This document shows, in pieces, positions 35,572 through 44,309 of a stretch of 64,000 nucleotides of DNA (its first letter is position 1; each line of letters begins with the position of its first letter). Origin of the DNA: Fulvimarina endophytica (GTDB lineage Bacteria; Pseudomonadota; Alphaproteobacteria; Rhizobiales; Rhizobiaceae); the NCBI RefSeq assembly GCF_003403015.1, contig NZ_QURL01000005.1, positions 248,001 to 312,000 on the forward strand. Reading direction: 5' to 3'. The notes under the pieces were generated by a model. It made no database searches. It was not told the origin of the DNA and saw nothing but the letters and a program-made list of their open reading frames with translations. The translations under genes and the position numbers were made by a program.

Positions 35572-36639
35572 TCAATCGCGAAGCATGCCGATGATGTCCT
35601 TGACGTCCTTGATCGTCTCGGAGGCGATGGCGTTGGCCTTCTCGCCGCCGGACTTGAGCACGGCGTCGATATGGCCGGGATCGTCGAGAAGGCGGCGCAT
35701 CTCGGCGGTGACGGGTCCGAGCGATTCGACGGCAAGATCCACCAGCGCCGGCTTGAAGGCCGAGAACTGCTGCCCGCCGAACTGCCGCAGTACCTCGTCG
35801 CGGGTCGTTCCGGCTAGGGCTGCATAGATCCCGACGAGGTTGTCGGCTTCCGGTCGACCGGCAAGGCCGGCGGTTTCGGAAGGCAGCGCGTCCGGATCGG
35901 TCTTGGCCTTCTTGACCTTGCGCGCGATCGCCTCGGCATCGTCCGTCAGATTGATGCGCGAGAGGTCCGACGGATCGGACTTCGACATCTTCTTCGAGCC
36001 GTCCTTGAGGCTCATCACCCGCGTGGCGGGGCCCTCGATGATCGGATCGGTGATCGGGAAATAGCCGTTCACGACCTCCTCGCCCATGGGGATCTCGCGG
36101 CCCAGTCCGCTGGCCGCGATCCGCTGCGAGAAGTCGTTGTTGAACTTGATGGCGATGTCGCGGGTCAGTTCCAGATGCTGCTTCTGATCGTCGCCGACCG
36201 GCACATGGGTCGCCCGGTAGACGAGAATGTCCGCCGCCATCAGCGAAGGATAGGCCAGAAGCCCGAGGGAGGCGTTCTCCCGGTCCTTTCCTGCCTTGTC
36301 CTTGAACTGGGTCATCCGGTTCATCCAGCCGATCCGGGCGACGCAGTTGAAGATCCAGGCGAGTTCCGAATGGCCGGAGACGCGGCTCTGGTTGAAGATA
36401 ACCGAGCGCTCGGGATCGATGCCGGCTGCAAGATAGGCGGCCGCGATCGAGCGGGTCTGGTTCGCCAGATCGTCCTGGACGAGCTTTGCCGTGATGGCGT
36501 GCAGATCGACGACGCAGAACAGGCAGGGCATCTCGTCCTGCATCGCGACGAACTTGCGGATCGCCCCCAGATAGTTTCCGAGATGCAGGTTTCCGGTGGG
36601 CTGGATGCCGGACAGGACACGCGGCGGGAAATCGCTCAT
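35572..36639 (-). CDS. trpS: Tryptophanyl-tRNA synthetase
   Basis: A 355-residue class I synthetase. The start [20 protein letters not shown] follows AAGGAG. The HIGH-equivalent is [12 protein letters not shown] and the KMSKS loop is [23 protein letters not shown] and [22 protein letters not shown] are typical. It charges tRNA-Trp. In many Rhizobiales it follows murJ, which is not here. Confidence 0.97.
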   Translation of the reverse strand: MSDFPPRVLSGIQPTGNLHLGNYLGAIRKFVAMQDEMPCLFCVVDLHAITAKLVQDDLANQTRSIAAAYLAAGIDPERSVIFNQSRVSGHSELAWIFNCVARIGWMNRMTQFKDKAGKDRENASLGLLAYPSLMAADILVYRATHVPVGDDQKQHLELTRDIAIKFNNDFSQRIAASGLGREIPMGEEVVNGYFPITDPIIEGPATRVMSLKDGSKKMSKSDPSDLSRINLTDDAEAIARKVKKAKTDPDALPSETAGLAGRPEADNLVGIYAALAGTTRDEVLRQFGGQQFSAFKPALVDLAVESLGPVTAEMRRLLDDPGHIDAVLKSGGEKANAIASETIKDVKDIIGMLRD

Positions 36640-36843
36640 CACCTGCTGGGCTCCTTGAACGATGAGAGGGGCTTTCTGGACGACGCGGCGCTTATGGACG
36701 ACAGGCAGGATGCGATCAAGCGGCCACCGTTCCGCACCCCTACGAACGCCTGCGGACACCCATAGCCGGCGTCCTGCCGTTCAGGCGGGATTCATCGGCC
36801 TTCTGCCATCGGGGATAGAAGTGCATCAGGACGAGCAGGAACC

Positions 36844-37326
36844 ATGTCACGATTCAAGACGACGATCCCCGCCACGGTCGCCCTCATGGCCCTCGCGACG
36901 GCAGGCGCCTCCGCCGAGTCCGTCGACTACGCGAATGCGCGTTACGGGACGAGCGCGACCTTTCCCGCCGAGCTCTTTCCCGACCCGCTCCCGGAACCCA
37001 CCAGCGGCGACGGCTTCGGCTGGAGCGCGCCGAACGGTGCGCAGATCTTCATCTATGCGCGCCAGAACGAAGGGGCCGAGACGCCGCACTCCGTCATCTC
37101 GGCGCGGTCCGACATGGACGACGTGACCTACGAGGCTTCGGGAAAGCGGTGGGCCGTCGTCTCCGGCTATCGCGACGACCGGATCTTCTACGAGCGCTAC
37201 ATCTTCCGCGGCGATCTCGTCCACTCGGTCGCGATCCTCTATCCCGAGGACGTCCGTGAGACCTACGATCCGATCGTCGGCGACGTCACGAACAGCCTGC
37301 GCGGACCGAATTCGGAACTCGACTGA
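36844..37326 (+). CDS. Small secreted hypothetical protein
   Basis: A 160-residue protein with a signal peptide (MSRFKTTIPATVALMALATA, cleavage after GASA). Mature protein begins ESVDYANARYGTSATFPAEL. Segments such as GFGWSAPNGAQIFIYARQNE and FYERYIFRGDLVHSVAILYP suggest a small beta-rich periplasmic domain. Similar short exported proteins occur in Rhizobiales without known function. AGGAACC just before ATG supports the start. The gene is divergent from trpS. Confidence 0.82.
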   Translation: MSRFKTTIPATVALMALATAGASAESVDYANARYGTSATFPAELFPDPLPEPTSGDGFGWSAPNGAQIFIYARQNEGAETPHSVISARSDMDDVTYEASGKRWAVVSGYRDDRIFYERYIFRGDLVHSVAILYPEDVRETYDPIVGDVTNSLRGPNSELD

Positions 37327-37405
37327 TCGAACGACAGCGGTCCGCTCGCCGGGCGAACTCGAACGACACCCGGTCGGAAACTCCGGAATGGTGTTCGATC
37401 AGGTC

Positions 37406-37837
37406 TCAGGGTTCGAGATTCTCGGCATAGGCGGCCTTGACGCCCTCGGCCGTCATCGCCGTGAAGCGGACCGTGCGCAGGGTTTCCTGCTCGGCCCTGG
37501 CGATGGCCGATTTCGCCTCGCTTCGCGCGGGCATGGCCGCATCGTCGGCATTCATGGATGCGCTGCCCGCAGCCGCGCCCGCTATGCCCGCATCGTTGGC
37601 CGGCCTCGGCGAGGCACCGGCCGCGCCGCCGCTCACCGCATCCATCTGCCAGGCCGCGAACTTCTCCACCGCCCGGCGCCGCGCGATCGCATCGACGACA
37701 CTGACCGAGGGCACGGACGGCGCAGCCTCCGCCTTCGCCACCTGAACGGGCTCGGCACCGGCCTTCTGCCCCGTGCTCGTGACCCGAGCCGGGTGAAAGA
37801 TCATCGTCGAGATCAAGCTGTCGATAAGCCCGTTCAT
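37406..37837 (-). CDS. Ala-rich hypothetical protein
   Basis: About 143 residues, starting MNGLIDSLISTMIFHPARVT at ATG 37837 with GAGG about 9 bases upstream; a TTG at 37906 is an alternative. The centre is low-complexity (PANDAGIAGAAAGSASMNAD), and the ends contain short helical pieces (VDAIARRRAVEKFAAWQMDAV). No known family. It could be a real secreted or cytoplasmic protein or an over-long GC-rich reading frame; opposite frames are also open here. Confidence 0.45.
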   Translation of the reverse strand: MNGLIDSLISTMIFHPARVTSTGQKAGAEPVQVAKAEAAPSVPSVSVVDAIARRRAVEKFAAWQMDAVSGGAAGASPRPANDAGIAGAAAGSASMNADDAAMPARSEAKSAIARAEQETLRTVRFTAMTAEGVKAAYAENLEP

Positions 37838-38051
37838 GGTCCCGTCCTCGTCCTTCCCGGCAAGATCGTCGCAACAGAACAGGAATTCGTTGATTTGATC
37901 CTTCAAATTCGAGGAAAGCGACGAATATTGTGGAACGGCGCTGGAATGTGCGAACGCACGGGTGCCGATATCGGCCGCAGCGACGGCGCAAAGCGCCCGA
38001 ACACCTCTGCGAGCGGCCTGCCATTCGGTTCATGCGAAGGAAGTGATACCC

Positions 38052-39254
38052 GTGACCGCACCCAACGCGTCAGCGCCACGGATCGGCGCGCGCCGGCCCA
38101 TGCTGGCGACCCTCATGATCGCCTCGGCGGTCTCGCCGCTCGCCATCAACATCTTCGTCCCGTCCATGGCGACCATCGCCGCCTCGCTGGAAACCGACGG
38201 AGCGACGGTCGGCCTCGGGCTCTCGCTCTATCTCTTCGCGGTCGCGATCCTGCAGATCGTGGCCGGCCCGCTCTCGGACCGCTTCGGACGGCGGCCGGTG
38301 ATCATCGGCGGCATGGTCCTCTTTCTCCTCGGCACGCTTCTCTGCCTCTTCGCATCCTCGATCCTCTGGTTCCTCCTCGGGCGCGTGATCCAGGCCGCGA
38401 GCGCCACCGGCATCGCCCTGTCGCGGGCCGCCGTGCGCGACGTCTATTCGCGCGAGCGCTCGGCGGCGATGATCGGATATGTGACCATGGGCATGGCGGT
38501 GGCGCCGATGGTCGGTCCGGCGGTCGGCGGCTTCATGGATACGCTCTTCGGCTGGCAGTCCGTCTTCTGGCTGCTTCTCGGCCTCGGCCTCGTCGCCCTC
38601 GCCTTCATCCTTCTCGATCTCAACGAGACCAATCCGGATATTGGCCGACCCTTCACCGAACAATTGTCGAACTACGGAAAGCTTTTTTCCGAGCGCAGCT
38701 TCTGGCTCTACGCCGGTGCGGGCGCGTTCATCACCGGGTCCTTCTTCGGCTTCCTGGGCGGCGCGACCTTCATTTCGGTTGAACTCCTCGGGCTCACCCC
38801 GGCCGAATACGGGTTGTGGTTCATCCTCTGCCCCCTCGGCTACATGATCGGCAATTTCGTCACCGGCCGTATTTCAGAGCGGGTCGGGATCAAGCGCATG
38901 ATGGTGATCGGCTCGACGCTCACCGTCGTCTCGACGCTGATGATCCTCGCGCCCATCGTTGCCGGCTATCTCGGCGCCCATACGCTGTTCGGGCCCATGC
39001 TGCTCCTCGGCATCGGCAACGGCATGACGCTTCCCTCGGCAACGGCCGGCGGCGTCAGCGTCCGGCCGGATGCGGCGGGCGCCGCCGCAGGTCTGCTCGG
39101 ATCGAGCCAGATCGGCGTCGGCGCGGTCGTCTCGACCCTCGCCGCCTCGATGGCGACCGGGGCCTATGGGGCGACGAGCCTTGCGATCATCATGGTCGTC
39201 GTCTCGCTCGCGGCCCTCGCCTGCTCGCTCCTTGCACCGCGCGTGTCGAAATGA
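38052..39254 (+). CDS. MFS drug-resistance exporter (Bcr/CflA type)
   Basis: A 400-residue transporter with 12 membrane segments. The MFS loop motif is GPLSDRFGRRPVIIGGMV, and SATGIALSRAAVRDVYSRE is the Bcr/CflA-like TM4-5 region. GTG at 38052 lies about 10 bases after AAGGAAG; the frame continues upstream without a good start. It exports small toxic compounds by proton antiport; the substrate is unknown. Stop overlaps mobA by ATGA, an odd pairing. Confidence 0.9.
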   Translation: MTAPNASAPRIGARRPMLATLMIASAVSPLAINIFVPSMATIAASLETDGATVGLGLSLYLFAVAILQIVAGPLSDRFGRRPVIIGGMVLFLLGTLLCLFASSILWFLLGRVIQAASATGIALSRAAVRDVYSRERSAAMIGYVTMGMAVAPMVGPAVGGFMDTLFGWQSVFWLLLGLGLVALAFILLDLNETNPDIGRPFTEQLSNYGKLFSERSFWLYAGAGAFITGSFFGFLGGATFISVELLGLTPAEYGLWFILCPLGYMIGNFVTGRISERVGIKRMMVIGSTLTVVSTLMILAPIVAGYLGAHTLFGPMLLLGIGNGMTLPSATAGGVSVRPDAAGAAAGLLGSSQIGVGAVVSTLAASMATGAYGATSLAIIMVVVSLAALACSLLAPRVSK

Positions 39255-39976
39255 CCGAAAGGGCTCGTTCTGCATCCGGGAAAGAACCTGCAGGATCCAC
39301 GAGCCTGATCCCGCGGGAGCCGGGTCTCGATCCCGTCGCGGGCGCGGTGATCCTGGCCGGCGGACGCGGCTCGCGCATGGGAGAGGGCGAGCCGAAGCCG
39401 CTTCGCATCCTTGCCGGCCGCCCTCTCATCGCCCATGTGGCCGACCGGCTCGGAGCCATCCGACCGGTTGTCGTCAACGCACCGGCCGACGGCAGTTTCG
39501 ATGCCTATGGCGATCATGTCGCGCCGGATCTGCGCTCAGGCTTCCAGGGTCCGCTCGCAGGCATCGAAGCGGGCATGGACTGGCTTGGCGCCGAGGACGA
39601 GCGGATGACCCATGCCCTCGTCCTGCCATCCGATACGCCCTTCCTGCCGAACGATCTCGTCCCTCTCCTTCTTGCGGAAGCGTCGTCTTCGAGAGTTCTC
39701 GTCGCAAGCCATCGCGGGCGCCTTCATCCGACGGTCTCCCTCTGGCCGATCACGCTCCTTTCGACCCTTGCCGAATGGCTCGACGACGAACGACCGCGCG
39801 CGATCAGGGCCTTTCTCGACCATGCGGGCTATCGCACGGTGTCCTTCGACGACCTCGCAGGCGACTGGGGGCCGGAGGGCGATCCCTTCGCCAATGTGAA
39901 CACGCCGGAGGATCTGGCGCAGGCGGAGCGGCGATTGGAAGCGCGCGCCGGCAAGGGTTGTGGACCTTCGCGATAA
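39251..39976 (+). CDS. mobA: Molybdenum cofactor guanylyltransferase
   Basis: A 241-residue nucleotidyltransferase attaching GMP to molybdopterin. The signature is GAVILAGGRGSRMGEGEPKP; VVVNAPADGSFD, GFQGPLAGIEAGMDWL, VLPSDTPFLPNDLV and DPFANVNTPEDLAQAE are all typical. A 30-residue N-terminal extension precedes the domain. It is coupled by 4 bases to the MFS gene. mobB is not adjacent. Confidence 0.93.
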   Translation: MTERARSASGKEPAGSTSLIPREPGLDPVAGAVILAGGRGSRMGEGEPKPLRILAGRPLIAHVADRLGAIRPVVVNAPADGSFDAYGDHVAPDLRSGFQGPLAGIEAGMDWLGAEDERMTHALVLPSDTPFLPNDLVPLLLAEASSSRVLVASHRGRLHPTVSLWPITLLSTLAEWLDDERPRAIRAFLDHAGYRTVSFDDLAGDWGPEGDPFANVNTPEDLAQAERRLEARAGKGCGPSR

Positions 39977-40098
39977 GCGATTGTCTTGACGAAGACTTTC
40001 GTGCCACCATTGCCGAATTGCGCGCCATGCCGCCAAAACAGGCGACGGACCGCACCCGCAGGCAAAAGCCAAACAAGAACTTAGAAGATCGAGCTTCC

Positions 40099-40893
40099 AT
40101 GCTGAAAACCCTGACCTCCGCTTTCGTGGCCGCCTCGCTTTTGACCGCCGCTCCCGTCATCGCCCAGGAGAGCGATGCCGACAAGGACTGGTCCACCATC
40201 GTCGTCGGGACGGAAGGCGCCTATCCGCCCTTCAACTTCACCGACGCCTCGGGCGAGTTGCAGGGGTTCGACATCGATATCGCGAAGGCGCTCTGCGAGG
40301 AGATGCAGGCCAAGTGCAGCTTCGTGACCCAGGAATGGGAGGGCATGATCCCCGCCCTGCAGAACGGGAACTTCGATCTTCTCATCGCTTCCATGTCGAT
40401 CACGCCCGAGCGTGAGGAACAGATCGCCTTCTCCAACAAGTATTACAGCACGCCGCCCGCACTCGTGACGCTCAAGGATTCGGACATTACCGGCACCAGC
40501 GCCGAGGACATGGCCGGCAAGGTGATCGGCGCCCAGGTCTCCACGACCCATGCCGAGGCCGCACGCGACTACTTCCCCGATTCCGACGTGCGCGAATATC
40601 CCTCGGCCCAGGAGTATCAGCTTGAACTCGAGAACGGCCGTCTCGATGCCGTGCTGGACGACGTCGTCGTCCTCGACGAATGGCTGAAGAGCGATGCCGG
40701 CACCTGCTGCAAGATCGTCGATACGCTTCCGGCCAAGGAAGACATCTACGGCAAGGGCATCGGCATCGGCATGCGCAAGGGCGACGACAAGCTGAAGGCC
40801 AAGGTGGACGAAGCCATTCAGGCCATCCGCGACAACGGCACCTACAAGACGATCCAGGACAAGTATTTCGACTTCGACGTCTACGGTTCCTGA
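40099..40893 (+). CDS. Amino-acid ABC transporter substrate-binding protein
   Basis: A 264-residue periplasmic protein (signal MLKTLTSAFVAASLLTAAPV, cleavage after IAQ). SBP_bac_3 fold: VVGTEGAYPPFNFTDASGEL, GFDIDIAKALCEEM, NFDLLIASMSITPEREEQIAFS, GAQVSTTHAEAARDYF and GKGIGIGMRKGDDKL. It resembles Lys/Arg/Orn or octopine-type binding proteins that serve HisQM permeases, which are encoded downstream. A terminator-like hairpin follows it, so it is probably made in excess over the permeases. Confidence 0.92.
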   Translation: MLKTLTSAFVAASLLTAAPVIAQESDADKDWSTIVVGTEGAYPPFNFTDASGELQGFDIDIAKALCEEMQAKCSFVTQEWEGMIPALQNGNFDLLIASMSITPEREEQIAFSNKYYSTPPALVTLKDSDITGTSAEDMAGKVIGAQVSTTHAEAARDYFPDSDVREYPSAQEYQLELENGRLDAVLDDVVVLDEWLKSDAGTCCKIVDTLPAKEDIYGKGIGIGMRKGDDKLKAKVDEAIQAIRDNGTYKTIQDKYFDFDVYGS

Positions 40894-40936
40894 GACACGA
40901 ACCATGCCGATCCCGCTCGAGGATCGACGCGGCACC

Positions 40937-40971
40937 AGGCCGGAGCGGGTCCCCTCGCCCCGGCCTTTCTT
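40937..40971 (+). terminator. Intercistronic terminator after the binding-protein gene
   Basis: AGGCCGG (40937-40943) pairs with CCGGCCT (40960-40966) with an inner GCG/CGC helix, then TTCTT. It starts about 44 nt past the stop. Partial termination here would set the ratio of binding protein to permeases. Confidence 0.7.
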
Positions 40972-41151
40972 GCGCTCGACCGGCGGTCCGGCGTCACATC
41001 CCGCCTATCGCAGGCATGACGGGTCCCGCAGGCTTCATCCACCGCTCGGTCGCCGTCGGGCCCGGGCGAAGGACTTGCGCAGGCGCGCCGAAAGGGCGAG
41101 ACGGGGCCTCTTTGCGCGCCGGAACCCGGCGCCAGTGACGATTTCCGCTGC

Positions 41152-41883
41152 ATGGACATCAAGATGGAGGCTGCGCTGGACGCATTCGCCCTTCTGAGCT
41201 TCGGAGACGCCGGTTGGGGCGACGAGATGGCGAGCGGTCTCGCCGTCACGGCCGCGCTTGCCCTCGCGACCCTGCCGGGCGGCCTCGTCATCGGCTTCCT
41301 GCTCGCCCTCGCCAAGCAGTCGAGCGACCGGCTCCTGTTCCACTCGGCCAATATCTACACGACGATCTTTCGCGGCCTTCCCGAGCTCCTGACCCTGTTT
41401 CTCGTCTATTTCGGCGTGAATGCGCTTCTGCAGAGCATCGCGGAGAGCAGCGGCGTCGTCGATCTCGCGCTTTCGCGCTTCCAGTCGGGCATGATCGCCC
41501 TCGGCCTCGTCTTCTCCGCCTTCGCCTCCGAAGTCTTCCTGTCGGCCTTTCGTGCCATTCCGAAGGGTCAGTACGAGGGCGCGAACGCGCTCGGCCTCGG
41601 CAAGTTCGCCACGATGCGCCTCGTGATCTTTCCCCAGCTCGTGCGGATCGCGCTGCCGGGCCTCTCCAATCTCTGGATGATCCTTCTGAAGGATACGGCG
41701 CTCGTCTCGGTCATCGGTCTCGAGGAGATCCTGCGTCAGGCGCAGATCGCCTCCCGCGTCACCCGCGAGCCGTTCCTGTTCTTCGGAACCGCCATCCTTC
41801 TCTACCTGATCCTCACCCTCGCCTCCTCCGTCGCGATCGGCGGCATCGAGCGGTGGTCCAAGCGCGGGGAGGCCGCACGATGA
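41152..41883 (+). CDS. Amino-acid ABC transporter permease (HisQ type)
   Basis: A 243-residue inner-membrane permease with about five helices. The EAA-type loop is IPKGQYEGANALGLGKFATM, where the ATPase docks, and FRGLPELLTLFLVYF is typical of the HisQ subgroup. Start ATG 41152 or 41164, neither with a strong ribosome site. The stop overlaps the HisM gene (ATGA). It lies 258 nt after the binding-protein gene. Confidence 0.92.
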   Translation: MDIKMEAALDAFALLSFGDAGWGDEMASGLAVTAALALATLPGGLVIGFLLALAKQSSDRLLFHSANIYTTIFRGLPELLTLFLVYFGVNALLQSIAESSGVVDLALSRFQSGMIALGLVFSAFASEVFLSAFRAIPKGQYEGANALGLGKFATMRLVIFPQLVRIALPGLSNLWMILLKDTALVSVIGLEEILRQAQIASRVTREPFLFFGTAILLYLILTLASSVAIGGIERWSKRGEAAR

Positions 41884-42689
41884 GCGACGTCACCGCCCCG
41901 ACCCCGCCGCCCGAGGCAAAGCGCCGTCCCGGCATCGCCGGCATCCTCTTCGCCGCGTTCTGGGCCGCCGTTCTTCTCGGCATCCTCTCCTATTTATACG
42001 CGAACTGGCGCCCCGAACTCTTCGCGCGCTATGGCTTCAACTATCTCGAAGGTCTCTGGGTCACCGTCAGCCTCGTCCTTGCGAGTTTCGTGATCGGCGC
42101 CGTCCTCTCGCTGCCCGTCGCCTTTGCACGGACGGCGAGGAGCCGTTTCGCCACCGTTCCCGCCTTCGCCTTCGTCTACTTCTTTCGCGGCACGCCGCTG
42201 ATCGCTCAGCTGTTCCTGATCTATTACGGGCTCGGCGAGTTCCGTCCCTTCTTCGATTCGATCGGTCTGTGGTGGTTCTTCCGGGACGCCTGGTATTGCG
42301 CGCTCTTCGCGATGACGCTCAACACCGCGGCCTATCAGGCCGAGATCGTACGCGGTGCCATCGACAGCGTTCCAAGGGGCCAGTGGGAGGGCGGGCGATC
42401 CCTCGGCCTTTCGCGCCCGGTCATCTTCGCGAGGATCATCGCGCCCCAGGCGATGATCGTCGCACTGCGGCCCTATGCGAACGAACTCATTCTGCTCATC
42501 AAGGGCTCGGCGATCGTCGCCATCATCACAGTCTACGACCTCTTCGGCGTCGCGCGGCAGACCTTTGCGCGCACCTTCGACATCCAGGCCTATGTCTGGG
42601 CGGCGATCCTCTATCTCCTCGTGGTCGAGGTGCTCCGCCGGCTGACCAATCTGGCCGAAGCCCGGCTGACCCGGCATCTGAAACGCTGA
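41880..42689 (+). CDS. Amino-acid ABC transporter permease (HisM type)
   Basis: A 269-residue permease. It has an N-terminal helix (GILFAAFWAAVLLGILSYLY), then YFFRGTPLIAQLFLIYYGLG and the EAA loop VPRGQWEGGRSLGLSRPVIF. It pairs with HisQ to form the channel for the substrate. No ATP-binding subunit gene follows; the next gene is a dehydrogenase 161 nt away, so the complex must borrow an ATPase from elsewhere. Confidence 0.92.
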   Translation: MSDVTAPTPPPEAKRRPGIAGILFAAFWAAVLLGILSYLYANWRPELFARYGFNYLEGLWVTVSLVLASFVIGAVLSLPVAFARTARSRFATVPAFAFVYFFRGTPLIAQLFLIYYGLGEFRPFFDSIGLWWFFRDAWYCALFAMTLNTAAYQAEIVRGAIDSVPRGQWEGGRSLGLSRPVIFARIIAPQAMIVALRPYANELILLIKGSAIVAIITVYDLFGVARQTFARTFDIQAYVWAAILYLLVVEVLRRLTNLAEARLTRHLKR

Positions 42690-42850
42690 CCTGACGGATC
42701 GATTCGCAGACGCTCCCGGCATCCCGGTTGCCGGTTCGGGCCATCGAGCCCGCGCCTCGCCAGCCCTCCGCGACGCGCATTTGACCGCCCCCCGCGATGG
42801 TCTAGTTTGCGGTCGGGACTCAAGAAGAGCGAACAGGGGGAGAAGCCGGC

Positions 42851-43726
42851 ATGGCGAAATGCGCATTCATCGGGCTCGGCGTCATGGGATATCCCATGGC
42901 GGGTCATCTGAAGACGAAGGGCGGGCACGAGGTCACCGTCTGGAACCGGACATCCGAGAAGGCGCAGAAATGGGCGTCGGACTATGACGGAGCCCATGCG
43001 GCCTCGCCGCGCGAAGCGGCCTCGGGAGCCGGGTTCGTCTTCATGTGCGTCGGCAATGACGACGATGTGCGCTCCGTCGTCTACGGCGATCACGGGGTTC
43101 TTGCCGGAATGGAGAGCGGCGCGACGCTCATCGACAACACCACCGCCTCGGCCGAGCTTGCGCGTGAACTCGCCGCCGCATGCCGGGAAAAGGGCGTGAA
43201 GTTCATCGATGCGCCGGTCTCGGGTGGCCAGGCGGGCGCGGAGAACGGACAGCTGACCGTGATGTGCGGGGGCGACCAGGCCGATTTCGATGCGGCAAAG
43301 CCGGTCATCGAGAGCTATGCGAAGATGGTCGGCCTGATGGGCGGGTCAGGGTCCGGCCAGATCACCAAGATGATGAACCAGATCTGCATCGCAGGCCTCG
43401 TTCAGGGCCTCTCGGAAGCCATCGCCTTCGGCAAGAATGCCGGAATGGACATCGAGAAGGTCGTCGGCGTCATCTCGAAGGGGGCCGCCGGGTCCTGGCA
43501 GATGGAAAACCGCCACAAGACCATGGATGCCGGAAAATACGACCATGGCTTCGCGGTCGAATGGATGCGCAAGGATCTCGGAATGTGCCTCGCCGAGGCG
43601 CGGCGCAACGGCTCCCAGCTTCCGGTCACCGCTCTCGTCGACCAGTTCTATGCCGAGGTCGAGGCGATGGGCGGCAAGCGCTGGGACACTTCGGCCCTTC
43701 TCGCCCGCCTCAAGAAGCCGGACTGA
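42851..43726 (+). CDS. NAD(P)-dependent beta-hydroxyacid dehydrogenase
   Basis: A 291-residue protein of the 3-hydroxyisobutyrate dehydrogenase / tartronate semialdehyde reductase family. Features: Rossmann GLGVMGYPMAGHL, DAPVSGGQAGAENGQLTVMC, GSGSGQITKMMNQICIAG with the catalytic Lys, and FAVEWMRKDLGMCLAEAR. Its substrate could be 3-hydroxyisobutyrate, glyoxylate/succinic semialdehyde or similar. It lies alone downstream of the ABC permeases. Confidence 0.92.
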   Translation: MAKCAFIGLGVMGYPMAGHLKTKGGHEVTVWNRTSEKAQKWASDYDGAHAASPREAASGAGFVFMCVGNDDDVRSVVYGDHGVLAGMESGATLIDNTTASAELARELAAACREKGVKFIDAPVSGGQAGAENGQLTVMCGGDQADFDAAKPVIESYAKMVGLMGGSGSGQITKMMNQICIAGLVQGLSEAIAFGKNAGMDIEKVVGVISKGAAGSWQMENRHKTMDAGKYDHGFAVEWMRKDLGMCLAEARRNGSQLPVTALVDQFYAEVEAMGGKRWDTSALLARLKKPD

Positions 43727-43739
43727 GACCGCGGCAGCC

Positions 43740-44120
43740 TCAGGCCGCCGTGAGCTTCGCGGCGCTCAGATGCACCTCCAGCGTCCCCTTGAAGCCGTCC
43801 GCGTCGAACGGCTTCATCAGGATCCCGTTGGCGCCGGCACGGCGCAGGCGCATCAGCGTGCCGATATTGCGGTCGACCAGCGAGACGACGATCACCGTAT
43901 GGGGACTGCGGAAGCGGACGGAGCGTACCGCTTCGGGAACGCCGACGCCGCCGCCCGTTGCCGAGAGGATGACGAGGTCCGGCGCGCCGTGTTCGCCGAG
44001 ATGGGCGTTGAACGCCCCGATGCTCTCGAACACCGTCGTCGTATAGCCCATCCGCTCCAGAAGCCGCTCGGCAACCTTACGGATGACCGGCATTTCGTCG
44101 AAGAGAAGGCATGTGGTCAT
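43740..44120 (-). CDS. Degenerate receiver-domain protein next to chpT
   Basis: A 126-residue single receiver domain. One N-terminal acidic pair (Asp8-Glu9 in LLFDEMPVIRKVAERLLERM) and the conserved Lys103 (ILMKPFDADGF) remain. The phospho-acceptor Asp is Ser53 (PDLVILSATGGGVGVPEAV). It cannot be phosphorylated in the usual way. In Hyphomicrobiales a receiver gene often lies near chpT and may act in the CtrA phosphorelay. Here it might compete for ChpT or CckA, but that is inference. Codon use is normal, so it is a maintained gene, not an obvious pseudogene. Confidence 0.85.
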   Translation of the reverse strand: MTTCLLFDEMPVIRKVAERLLERMGYTTTVFESIGAFNAHLGEHGAPDLVILSATGGGVGVPEAVRSVRFRSPHTVIVVSLVDRNIGTLMRLRRAGANGILMKPFDADGFKGTLEVHLSAAKLTAA

Positions 44121-44179
44121 CGTCGTCCGTCCCGAAGCAAGCGGCAGCCTCGCCGTGAGAGCGAGGGGCCATCGTCGCG

Positions 44180-44220
44180 CAAACCCTAACCCCGGCGACT
44201 TTCGGAAAGGTTAGGGTTTG
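44180..44220. repeat. 12-bp inverted repeat between chpT and the receiver gene
   Basis: CAAACCCTAACC (44180-44191) and GGTTAGGGTTTG (44209-44220) are exact complements 17 nt apart. An inner CTTT/AAAG pairing is possible. It lies about 60 nt upstream of the receiver gene and 90 nt after the chpT stop, so it may be a chpT terminator or an operator. No T-run follows. Confidence 0.7.
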
Positions 44221-44309
44221 CCACCGTCCCGGCCGAACCGAAGACTGCCCGACACTCCCGTCGCATCTGCCGTTCCTGCCGCACCGCAGGGGAAGTCGAG
44301 GCGAGCCCC

